From: an uncultured Alphaproteobacteria bacterium
GTDB taxonomy: Bacteria; Pseudomonadota; Alphaproteobacteria; RF32; CAG-239
Assembly: GCA_910580155.1 (NCBI GenBank)
Contig: CAJTWX010000086.1
Coordinates: 1-5,560, forward strand
Length of the DNA stretch: 5,560 nucleotides
Direction: 5' to 3'
In this document: in pieces, positions 1 to 4,896 of the stretch
Layout of the letters: every line of letters starts with the position of its first letter
Position numbering within the stretch: the first letter of the stretch is position 1
Position numbers and translations under genes: made by a program
The notes under the pieces: generated by a model
The model's database searches: none
What the model was told of the DNA's origin: nothing
Seen by the model: the letters and a program-made list of their open reading frames with translations, nothing else

Positions 1-632
1 ATTTGCCGTTGGCTTCAAAAATTATTGAAGCTACTGTTAACGCGACTCCGCTAAAAGTATCGGTAAAATTTCGCAAAGGGTGGGATAACGGTTCTGTTAA
101 TGCAGTTGAATTTGCAAAAATGTGCGAGGAAAGCGGCGCGGCTTATGTTTCCGTTCACGGAAGAACGCGGGCACAAGGATATTCCGGACAAGCAGACTGG
201 GATATTATCCGGCAGGTAAAAGAAGCTGTTAAGATTCCGGTTATCGGAAATGGCGATATTACCTCTCCCGAATCGGCAAAAGCAATGTTAGAGCAAACAG
301 GTGCTGACGGAGTGATGATTGGACGCGGGGCTTTGGGCAACCCTTGGCTCTTGGGGCAAGTACATAATTATCTCCACGATGGAACAATGCCTTTACCTGT
401 ACCTTTCCGCGAATTAAAGGAAGCCTTATTACAACAACTGGCAGATATGGTTGATTATTACGGTAAAGAAATGGCTGTAGCAATTTCACGCAAATATGTG
501 TGTTGGTATTCTAAAAATTTGCGTGATGCAAAAAAATTCAGAGAAATTTACACTAAAATTTATGATTATAACCTAGCTGTTCAGGCTATTGAAGATTATT
601 TTACCAGACAAGAGGAGATGACAAACGTATGA
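1..632 (+). CDS. dusB: tRNA-dihydrouridine synthase, DusB/NifR3 type (5' end missing)
   Basis: FMN-dependent enzyme that reduces specific uridines in the D loop of tRNA to dihydrouridine, using NAD(P)H; cytosolic. About 209 C-terminal residues are present of a family usually 320-340 long. The frame is open at the left edge, and the first visible residues (…LPLA) are internal, so no start exists here. Visible, numbering from the first whole codon at base 3: the barrel strand VKFRKGW (21-27) with its conserved Lys, HGRTRAQGYSG (52-62) with the conserved His, IPVIGNGDI (78-86), and the FMN-phosphate loop GVMIGRGALGNPW (103-115). The C-terminal helical tRNA-binding domain follows, with RKYVCWY (163-169), where many homologues have RKHxxWY. 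The catalytic Cys lies upstream, outside the window. The stop overlaps the trkA start (ATGA), implying translational coupling. DusB is favoured over DusA/DusC by the HGRTRAQGYSG and GRGALGNPW motifs and by the alphaproteobacterial context. Confidence 0.95.
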   Translation, partial: LPLASKIIEATVNATPLKVSVKFRKGWDNGSVNAVEFAKMCEESGAAYVSVHGRTRAQGYSGQADWDIIRQVKEAVKIPVIGNGDITSPESAKAMLEQTGADGVMIGRGALGNPWLLGQVHNYLHDGTMPLPVPFRELKEALLQQLADMVDYYGKEMAVAISRKYVCWYSKNLRDAKKFREIYTKIYDYNLAVQAIEDYFTRQEEMTNV

Positions 633-1981
633 AAATACTTATTGGCGGAGCCGGAAATGCCGGTCGTAGCGTTGTAGATTATTTATCACAAGCGAACAAT
701 GATATTGTAGTTGTTGATACAGATAAGCAACGGCTTGACGAGCTTGCCAAAGAATTTGATGTTCAAACTGTGGTCGGTTCAATTTCACACCCCGGAATTA
801 TGGAAAAAATCGGCGCAAAAGACGCAGATATTTTAATTGCCATCACTGATAACGACGAAGTTAATCTTGTTGCCTGCCAAGTTGCTTATACACTGTTTCA
901 AATTCCGAAAAAAATTGCCCGCGTTGATTCTGAATACTTTTTAAATCCGTTATGGAATACACTATACAGTGATAAAAATATGCCGGTAGATTTGGTTATT
1001 TCTCCGGATGTTGAGATTGCAAAAGCCATTCTTAACCTTTTGGAGATTCCGGGGACAACAGCGGTTTTTCCGTTGGTTGATGAAAAACTATATTTGCTCG
1101 GCTTTAAGTGTGTAGAAACGTGCCCCTTAATTAACACGGAAATAAATGAAATCAAAAAATCGTGCAACAGTCCGGTTATTCATATTATCCGCGGAGATAA
1201 AAGCTTTTTTGCCAAACCTAACGAAAGTATTCACCGCGATGACGAAATTTTTATTTTGGTAGAAAAAGACAAGGTTTTTGATACCTTGCACGATTTCGGC
1301 ATTATCAGCAAACAAAATGAAAATCTGGTTATATTTGGCGGAAATGCCGTTTCCTATTATATCGCAAGTGTTCTTGAAAAAGACGATATGATAAATTCGT
1401 GCAAAATTATTGAAAATAATTCCCGCATTGCATACGATTTGGCTGAAAACCTTGATGACACGCAAATTATTCAAGGAGAGATGATGAGCGATGTTATTTT
1501 AGACGAGGCGGAAATTAAAAATGCCAATGTATCAGTTGCTGTTACGGAAAATGATAAAGATAACTTACTTGCCTCTCTTATTGCAAAAAAAAGCGGCGTT
1601 CCTTATACGATTTCTCTTGTTAATTCACGAGCTTTTGACAGTTTATTGGAAGATGACGGCGAAAATGTCATTGTTGAGCGTTCGCTTGTGATTACTTCGG
1701 CTATGCTGCAAGATATCCGCAAAGCGAAAATCAATAACGCTTATTGCCTGCGACGTGGGATGGGGGAAGTTTGGGAAGTCCGGATTGATGCGGACAGTTT
1801 AAATACGGAAAAGACGATTGACGAGTTGGGTTTGCCGGATAAATGCAAAGTCAGTGCCATTTACCGCAATGAAGAAATCATTTACCCGAAAACGGATGAC
1901 AGAATCGAAGAAGGTGACATTTTGATTGTCTTCGTATCTCCGCAAGCTATGCGCAAAGCTGAAGAAATTTTTAAGATTTAA
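629..1981 (+). CDS. trkA: Trk/Ktr potassium uptake protein TrkA (two RCK domains)
   Basis: Peripheral cytoplasmic subunit that binds NAD(H) and gates a TrkH/TrkG-type K+ transporter; no trkH is visible here. At 450 residues it matches the usual two-repeat TrkA (about 458). First RCK_N: GGAGNAGRS (6-14) with an intact GxGxxG loop and acidic D30 ending the second strand, then ITDNDEVNLVA (72-82). An RCK_C follows at about 145-225. Second RCK_N: VIFGGNAVSYYIA (234-246), where the GxGxxG is degraded to G-G-N-A-V-S; E262 and VTENDKDNLLA (305-315) are kept. A second RCK_C runs to the end (GDILIVFVS, 429-437). The start is fixed by GAGGAG at 612-617, 11 nt upstream, and by the 4-nt overlap with dusB. 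In many alphaproteobacteria trkA follows ntrBC-ntrYX downstream of dusB; here those genes are absent. Expression probably depends on the dusB promoter outside the window. Confidence 0.95.
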   Translation: MKILIGGAGNAGRSVVDYLSQANNDIVVVDTDKQRLDELAKEFDVQTVVGSISHPGIMEKIGAKDADILIAITDNDEVNLVACQVAYTLFQIPKKIARVDSEYFLNPLWNTLYSDKNMPVDLVISPDVEIAKAILNLLEIPGTTAVFPLVDEKLYLLGFKCVETCPLINTEINEIKKSCNSPVIHIIRGDKSFFAKPNESIHRDDEIFILVEKDKVFDTLHDFGIISKQNENLVIFGGNAVSYYIASVLEKDDMINSCKIIENNSRIAYDLAENLDDTQIIQGEMMSDVILDEAEIKNANVSVAVTENDKDNLLASLIAKKSGVPYTISLVNSRAFDSLLEDDGENVIVERSLVITSAMLQDIRKAKINNAYCLRRGMGEVWEVRIDADSLNTEKTIDELGLPDKCKVSAIYRNEEIIYPKTDDRIEEGDILIVFVSPQAMRKAEEIFKI

Positions 1982-1985
1982 ATAC

Positions 1986-2008
1986 GGTGTTTATCGTTTA
2001 AATACGCC
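1986..2008. terminator. Weak candidate hairpin between convergent trkA and nucleotidyltransferase genes
   Basis: Only 31 nt separate the two stop codons. GGTGTTT (1986-1992) can pair with TAAATACGCC (1999-2008) with one G-U pair and one bulged base, around a short AT-rich loop. There is no proper T run on either side, so this would be a poor intrinsic terminator. It is the only structure in the gap able to serve both convergent genes. A 10-base direct repeat (TTTAAATACG at 1977-1986 and 1997-2006) overlaps it. Low confidence. Confidence 0.25.
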
Positions 2009-2012
2009 ATAT

Positions 2013-2597
2013 TTACCATTCAATTATACCTGCATAACTATGTTTTTTGCGCCAATTGAGCAGCTCTTCATATGTTTGGACATTATCTTGAATGACGGCT
2101 TTATAATATTCAATACCGCTGATTTTTGTGTTATCCGGTGTTTCATATTTGAGCTTTAGTATGGTTTCTTTTTGTACCGGTGTCATTTGGCTTAAAATTT
2201 GCGTTGCGACGTTCTCAAAATATCCATCGTATTGTGTGCCGCGTTTGATTTGTATCATATCTATTTGCCAGAGGTCATTTTGCTCGTCTTTGTACCATAT
2301 ATGCCATTCAAAACAATTTTCTTCCGTATCTGCCAAATTATTGAACTCGCATTTTTTAACCCGCGGATGAGCGCATAACGCCGCTATAACGTCAAAACTT
2401 TCTTTGGTGTTTAATTCATCTGTATAAATATGAAAATCAATGTCACGGTGTTTTGCTAATAAACCAAGCTTTACAGACCCGACTTGGTTAACTGTTGCGC
2501 CAATATTTTCCCATACTTTGACAATATTCAGTGATTGAATAATTTTCCGCACTTTCTGCAGCTGTATTTCAGACTGTAAGATATAATTACTTTTCAT
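2013..2597 (-). CDS. Nucleotidyltransferase-superfamily protein of unknown substrate
   Basis: 194 residues, predicted soluble, no signal peptide or membrane segment. The protein carries the signature of the Pol-beta/MNT nucleotidyltransferase fold: G40-S41, ten residues on the pair D52-I-D54 (in KHRDIDFHIY), and a third strand with a likely catalytic acid at D113 (LWQIDMIQI, 109-117). All three metal-binding carboxylates therefore appear present, which argues for an active nucleotide-transferring enzyme. The C-terminal part is helical (about 130-184) with no recognised domain. A frame open to an ATG at 2621 would add eight residues. I prefer the ATG at 2595-2597 because a perfect GGAGG (2603-2607) sits 5 nt upstream of it, and the upstream ATG overlaps a likely -10 box. 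There is no HEPN-type partner next to it, so an MNT/HEPN toxin-antitoxin reading is not supported. Other options are aminoglycoside- or lincosamide-modifying-like or a housekeeping nucleotidyltransferase; substrate unknown. Confidence 0.8.
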   Translation of the reverse strand: MKSNYILQSEIQLQKVRKIIQSLNIVKVWENIGATVNQVGSVKLGLLAKHRDIDFHIYTDELNTKESFDVIAALCAHPRVKKCEFNNLADTEENCFEWHIWYKDEQNDLWQIDMIQIKRGTQYDGYFENVATQILSQMTPVQKETILKLKYETPDNTKISGIEYYKAVIQDNVQTYEELLNWRKKHSYAGIIEW

Positions 2598-2620
2598 TCT
2601 TTCCTCCGTATTTTTTTGCA

Positions 2621-2650
2621 TTTATAGCATTATGCACTAAAATTATTCAA
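2621..2650 (-). promoter_or_regulatory. Candidate promoter of the nucleotidyltransferase gene
   Basis: Reading the minus strand, TTGAAT (2645-2650) is followed after 18 nt by TATAAA (2621-2626). Transcription would start near 2614, giving a leader of about 16 nt that still contains the GGAGG ribosome site. This supports the start at 2597 over the ATG at 2621, which would lie in the -10 region. The local DNA is AT-rich, so chance matches are easy. Confidence 0.4.
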
Positions 2651-2681
2651 TAAAAAAGGAAGGATGTTTCCCCCTCCCTTT
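2651..2681 (-). terminator. Intrinsic terminator downstream of an extended -10 promoter
   Basis: On the minus strand AAAGGGAGG (2681-2673) pairs with CCTTCCTTT (2663-2655) over nine base pairs, including one G-U, with a 9-nt loop. Six T residues (2657-2652) include the end of the stem. On the plus strand the G-U becomes an A-C mismatch, so the structure suits minus-strand transcripts. It lies in tandem after the tRNA-Val terminator and 54 nt before the nucleotidyltransferase start. It could be a back-up tRNA terminator, the end of a tiny RNA, or an attenuator. Confidence 0.6.
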
Positions 2682-2700
2682 CTTCGGGAGTTCACCCCTT
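2651..2700 (-). ncRNA. Candidate short structured RNA or attenuator leader
   Basis: A transcript from the extended -10 box would be about 50 nt and contain three alternative pairings. GGGG (2698-2695) can pair with UCCC (2689-2686) around UGAAC. CUCCC (2690-2686) can pair with GGGAG (2678-2674). AAAGGGAGG (2681-2673) can pair with CCUUCCUUU (2663-2655), which is the terminator. The second pairing excludes both the others, as in a classical attenuator. Since the nucleotidyltransferase downstream seems to have its own promoter, an independent tiny RNA is equally possible. I recognise no known RNA family. Runs of G and C can pair by chance, so this is inference only. Confidence 0.3.
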
Positions 2701-2706
2701 GTTAAT

Positions 2707-2715
2707 ATTATACCA
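2707..2715 (-). promoter_or_regulatory. Extended -10 promoter element (TGGTATAAT)
   Basis: The minus strand carries a perfect TGnTATAAT, with TATAAT at 2712-2707 and TG at 2715-2714. No good -35 hexamer is seen 16-18 nt upstream, where the tRNA terminator hairpin lies, but extended -10 promoters can work without one. The predicted start is near 2700. The only thing between there and the terminator at 2651-2681 is about 50 nt of purine/pyrimidine-rich, hairpin-forming sequence. Confidence 0.45.
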
Positions 2716-2717
2716 AT

Positions 2718-2748
2718 AAAAAAAACCTTCCACATGGGAAGGCTTTTC
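2718..2748 (-). terminator. Rho-independent terminator of tRNA-Val
   Basis: On the minus strand CCTTCC (2742-2737) pairs with GGAAGG (2731-2726) around a 5-nt loop. The stem can be lengthened by a G-U pair and by A-T pairs with the flanks. Eight T residues (2725-2718) follow directly. The hairpin begins 11 nt past the encoded CCA of tRNA-Val. The plus strand has only a short CTTTTC after the stem, so it would terminate poorly in that direction. Confidence 0.85.
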
Positions 2749-2752
2749 TAAT

Positions 2753-2829
2753 TGGTGGGCGTTGAGGGATTCGAACTCCCGACCCTCTCGGTGTAAACGA
2801 GATGCTCTAACCAGCTGAGCTAAACGCCC
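2753..2829 (-). tRNA. tRNA-Val (anticodon UAC), CCA encoded
   Basis: 77 nt including encoded CCA (2755-2753) and discriminator A. Acceptor stem GGGCGTT/AACGCCC is perfect, D stem is GCTC/GAGC with a 9-nt loop, anticodon stem is TCTCG/CGAGA, and the loop TTTACAC places TAC at positions 34-36. That reads valine GUA and, if U34 is modified as usual, other GUN codons. The variable loop is GGGTC. The T arm has the normal TTCGAAT loop, but its stem GGGAG/CCCTC contains a G-U at 50-64 and an A-C mismatch at 52-62; many bacterial tRNA-Val genes have G at 52. The gene is flanked by a good promoter and an intrinsic terminator, so it is a monocistronic tRNA unit. Confidence 0.97.
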
Positions 2830-2847
2830 ATCGCGTTAACAAGAAAG

Positions 2848-2876
2848 TTTATATATGATATTTTTTTATATTGCAA
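2848..2876 (-). promoter_or_regulatory. Promoter of tRNA-Val
   Basis: Minus-strand -35 TTGCAA (2876-2871), a 17-nt spacer, then -10 TATAAA (2853-2848). The predicted start is near 2841, about 12 nt before the mature tRNA 5' end, which is a usual length for an RNase P-processed leader. Spacing and hexamers fit a sigma-70-type promoter well. Confidence 0.65.
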
Positions 2877-2933
2877 GAAAAAAATTGCATTTTGTTGATT
2901 TTTTATTTTTGTTTAATATCATATATTTAGCAT

Positions 2934-2965
2934 AAAAATAGCAGGTTTCCGGCAGAAAACCTGCT
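2934..2965 (-). terminator. Rho-independent terminator of the HU gene
   Basis: GCAGGTTT and AAACCTGC form a perfect 8-bp stem (2941-2948 with 2957-2964), extended by one A-T pair, around an 8-nt loop. On the minus strand it is followed by TATTTTTATG. It lies 21 nt after the HU stop codon and insulates HU from the tRNA-Val unit. The plus-strand flank (TTAAAATG) is not a terminator tail. Confidence 0.85.
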
Positions 2966-2985
2966 TAAAATGTATTTTTCAAGAC

Positions 2986-3258
2986 CTAATTTACAGAATC
3001 TTGTAGGGTCTTACCCGCTTTAAATTTCGCCTGTTTGCGAGCTTTAATTTTAATAGTTTCGCCTGTACGCGGGTTGCGACCGGTTGTTGCCGCACGTTTT
3101 GATACTGCAAAAGTACCAAAACCAACCAAACGAACTTCATTACCCTTTTTCAAAGAGCGAGTAACGGAAGATACAAAAGCATCTAATGCTTTACCGGCAT
3201 CTGTTTTTGTCAGGCCGGCGTTGCTTGCAATGCCATCAATCAGTTCACTTTTATTCAC
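2986..3258 (-). CDS. HU-family DNA-binding nucleoid protein
   Basis: Small basic histone-like protein that binds and bends DNA as a dimer; nucleoid-associated. From the GTG start the product is 90 residues, exactly the usual HU length. It begins MNKSELIDGIA, as HU proteins do. The dimerisation helices span about 3-38, GFGTF is at 46-50, and the flexible DNA-embracing arm carries GRNPRTGE (60-67) with the intercalating proline at P63. The longer reading from ATG at 3273 is rejected: AGGAG (3266-3270) lies 7 nt before the GTG but inside the longer frame, and the ATG itself has no ribosome site. HU is favoured over the IHF subunits by sequence character and by the short N terminus. The gene is a single unit with its own terminator, and a long leader with inverted repeats lies upstream. 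No second HU/IHF gene is in the window. Confidence 0.95.
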   Translation of the reverse strand: MNKSELIDGIASNAGLTKTDAGKALDAFVSSVTRSLKKGNEVRLVGFGTFAVSKRAATTGRNPRTGETIKIKARKQAKFKAGKTLQDSVN

Positions 3259-3286
3259 TTGAGGACTCCTCATAAAAAATTAAGAC

Positions 3287-3306
3287 AATGCGATGTTGTT
3301 CGCATT
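3287..3306. repeat. Small inverted repeat in the HU leader
   Basis: AATGCG (3287-3292) and CGCATT (3301-3306) form a 6-bp stem with an 8-nt loop, 29 nt upstream of the HU GTG. It would lie in the transcribed leader if HU is transcribed from the candidate promoter near 3329-3337. It may affect mRNA stability; function unknown. Confidence 0.4.
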
Positions 3307-3316
3307 TAAATTTGAG

Positions 3317-3350
3317 GATGTTTTTTCAATTAAATCAAACAAAAAACATC
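3317..3350. repeat. Perfect 10-bp inverted repeat upstream of HU
   Basis: GATGTTTTTT (3317-3326) and AAAAAACATC (3341-3350) are exact reverse complements around 14 nt of AT-rich sequence. On neither strand is the stem followed by a proper T run, so it is not a typical terminator. The loop holds a minus-strand TGATTTAAT (3337-3329), which resembles an extended -10 box, so the repeat could be an operator bracketing the HU promoter. The promoter assignment is weak, since no good -35 hexamer is present. Confidence 0.45.
3329..3337 (-). promoter_or_regulatory. Candidate extended -10 element for HU
   Basis: The minus strand reads TGA-TTTAAT, matching TGn plus five of six bases of TATAAT. The predicted start is near 3322, leaving a leader of about 64 nt to the GTG. 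An alternative -35-like TTGAAA (3330-3325) has no convincing -10 at proper spacing. Low confidence. Confidence 0.25.
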
Positions 3351-3371
3351 TTTACGCACAGAAAAACATAA

Positions 3372-3399
3372 TAAAAATAAGTATTTCCGCTTATTTTTA
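3372..3399. terminator. AT-rich hairpin, likely terminator of L-serine dehydratase
   Basis: TAAAAATAAG (3372-3381) and CTTATTTTTA (3390-3399) form a perfect 10-bp stem with an 8-nt loop, 29 nt after the dehydratase stop. On the minus strand the T-rich 3' arm itself supplies the U tract. It is symmetrical and so could work both ways, but only the minus strand has an upstream gene. The low GC content of the stem makes it weaker than the other terminators here. Confidence 0.5.
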
Positions 3400-3428
3400 C
3401 ATATATTTTCCGATTGTATGATTCATTA

Positions 3429-4799
3429 TCAGCAAACGACGTTTTTTGCTAAACCGCCAAGTGATGTTTCTTTATAATCACTCTTAAGGCTTAGCCCTGT
3501 TTCGTACATCGTCTTTATAATACTGTCCAGACTGACTTTGTATTGGCCATTACCACGCACCGCCAAACGACTCGCATTTACAGCTTTTATTGCTGCCATT
3601 GCATTTCTTTCAATACACGGAATCTGCACCAAACCTTTTATCGGATCGCAAGTTAATCCTAAATTATGCTCCATTCCGATTTCTGCTGCATTTTCAATCT
3701 GATTGATATTCCCCCCCATTACAGCAGCTAAACCAGCAGCAGCCATAGAACAAGCTACACCGACTTCTCCTTGACATCCGACTTCTGCACCGGAGATTGA
3801 GGCATTTGTGCGATATAAACAACAAATTGCGGCAGCTGTTGTCAAATAGATAACATCTGCGTTTGTGCCTTCGTACGCCTTTTTATGAGCAAAACGCTGA
3901 TAATAGCGCATTACTGCAGGCATAATTCCCGCAGCCCCCATTGTCGGAGCTGTAATAATTTTTCCACCAGCCGCATTTTCTTCTGCAACTGCAAACGCCC
4001 ACAAATTCACCCAATCCAAGATGAACAAGGCATCGTCTGCATTATTTTCAAAACGCTCCTGAAGCCGTTTATGCATTTCCGGCGCACGACGCTGAAGACG
4101 GATACTTCCTGGAAGTATGCCCGACTTCTTGATACCGTTATCAATATTTTCCTGCATTATAGTAACAATTTTATTGATATAGTTCATTGTTTCCTGCTCG
4201 GAATGCAGCGCTTTTTCGTTAGCTAGCACAACCTCACTTATGCTCATATTATTCTTAATACAAATATCGCGCAGCTCAGCAAAACTTGCAAACTGATATG
4301 GAACATCAAGCGGTTTACGCTCTATTTTTTGAGCCATTTCATCGATACGGGCAATAGTCCCCCCACCAACAGAAAAATATGTTTCTTCCAATATTTCTTT
4401 GTCATTTTCATCATAAGCAATGAACTTCATCCCATTTGGATGCTCTTTAAGAAAAATACTTTTTTCTAATATTACATTTTTCTCAATATCAAATGGTATA
4501 TTTTGAATTTTACCCAGTAACAGTTTCTTTTCTGTTGTGATTTTTGTAATATAATCCTGTTCTAAATCAAGCTTATCTGCTTCATAGCCCAATAAACCAT
4601 ATATCACGGCATTTACAGTACCGTGTCCGATGCCAGTAAGAGCCAGCGAACCATAAAGGTATACTTTTATTTGTTTAACTCGACTAATTTCATCTTTCAA
4701 ATTATCAACAAAGCGTTTTGCCGCTTTCATCGGACCAACAGTGTGAGAACTTGAAGGCCCTATTCCAATTGCAAATATTTCAGCAAGACTATAGTACAT
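3429..4799 (-). CDS. sdaA: L-serine ammonia-lyase (L-serine dehydratase), iron-sulfur, single chain
   Basis: Deaminates L-serine to pyruvate and ammonia with a [4Fe-4S] cluster instead of PLP; cytosolic and oxygen-sensitive. 456 residues, the usual length of the fused beta-alpha form. The N-terminal beta domain begins with GIGPSSSHTVGPM (12-24) and ends near 155 (SVGGGTIARID). The alpha domain, about 175-456, holds GSIRLQRRAPEM (231-242), APTMGAAGIMPAV (284-296) and SGAEVGCQGEVG (336-347). Cluster ligands are C342, C384 (TCDPIKGL) and C395 (IPCIERNA), matching the three-cysteine pattern of the structurally known Legionella enzyme. The chain ends in Cys (C456), the tail-in-mouth fourth ligand of that enzyme, so it should be complete and active. 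ATG at 4799 has only a weak GGA upstream. No serine transporter or regulator lies beside it. It may feed pyruvate metabolism from amino acids; the gene name sdaA follows E. coli usage and could equally be sdaB. Confidence 0.96.
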   Translation of the reverse strand: MYYSLAEIFAIGIGPSSSHTVGPMKAAKRFVDNLKDEISRVKQIKVYLYGSLALTGIGHGTVNAVIYGLLGYEADKLDLEQDYITKITTEKKLLLGKIQNIPFDIEKNVILEKSIFLKEHPNGMKFIAYDENDKEILEETYFSVGGGTIARIDEMAQKIERKPLDVPYQFASFAELRDICIKNNMSISEVVLANEKALHSEQETMNYINKIVTIMQENIDNGIKKSGILPGSIRLQRRAPEMHKRLQERFENNADDALFILDWVNLWAFAVAEENAAGGKIITAPTMGAAGIMPAVMRYYQRFAHKKAYEGTNADVIYLTTAAAICCLYRTNASISGAEVGCQGEVGVACSMAAAGLAAVMGGNINQIENAAEIGMEHNLGLTCDPIKGLVQIPCIERNAMAAIKAVNASRLAVRGNGQYKVSLDSIIKTMYETGLSLKSDYKETSLGGLAKNVVC

Positions 4800-4816
4800 A
4801 TTTATTCCATTCGAAA

Positions 4817-4845
4817 ATTATACAAACGAAGTAAATATATGGCAT
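4817..4845 (-). promoter_or_regulatory. Candidate promoter of the L-serine dehydratase gene
   Basis: Minus-strand TATAAT (4822-4817) is a perfect -10. ATGCCA (4845-4840) lies 17 nt upstream and matches four of six bases of the -35 consensus. The start would fall near 4810, leaving a leader of only about 10 nt, which fits the weak ribosome site. The gene can therefore be transcribed separately from the 125-residue gene upstream, though no terminator separates them. Confidence 0.5.
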
Positions 4846-4896
4846 CTTCTGCAAAAGTAAATATTTTTTTGGGGTTTAACCTACATAATCCAACAT

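Noticed and set aside
155..489. Minus-strand open frames of 61 and 76 codons within dusB
   Set aside because: They lie antisense to a clear dusB frame, have no ribosome sites or recognisable protein character, and follow the codon structure of the true gene.
898..1474. Minus-strand open frames of 89 and 115 codons within trkA
   Set aside because: Both overlap the complete trkA coding sequence in antisense and resemble no protein family; they are by-products of its AT-rich codon use.
1981..1991. 11-base string AATACGGTGTT also present at 5549-5559
   Set aside because: Only 11 bases, no shared context or flanking similarity, and no mobile element features; best taken as chance.
1926..2370. 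Plus-strand open frames across the trkA end and the nucleotidyltransferase gene
   Set aside because: They overlap real genes, begin without a good ribosome site and give Cys/Phe-rich sequences typical of antisense reading.
2753..2829. Genomic-island integration at the tRNA gene
   Set aside because: No integrase, no repeated tRNA 3' end in the window and no change in gene character on either side; the neighbours look like ordinary chromosomal genes.
3035..3262. Plus-strand 75-codon frame antisense to HU
   Set aside because: The HU frame has full family conservation, a ribosome site and a terminator; the opposite frame has none of these.
3259..3273. ATG start of HU five codons upstream of GTG
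   Set aside because: The only Shine-Dalgarno site (AGGAG 3266-3270) lies within this extension, and the extra residues MRSPQ are not part of the normal HU N terminus.
3885..4226. Plus-strand 113-codon frame inside the L-serine dehydratase gene
   Set aside because: It is antisense to the conserved alpha domain containing RLQRRAPEM and APTMGAAG; the His/Cys-rich product has no recognisable motif.
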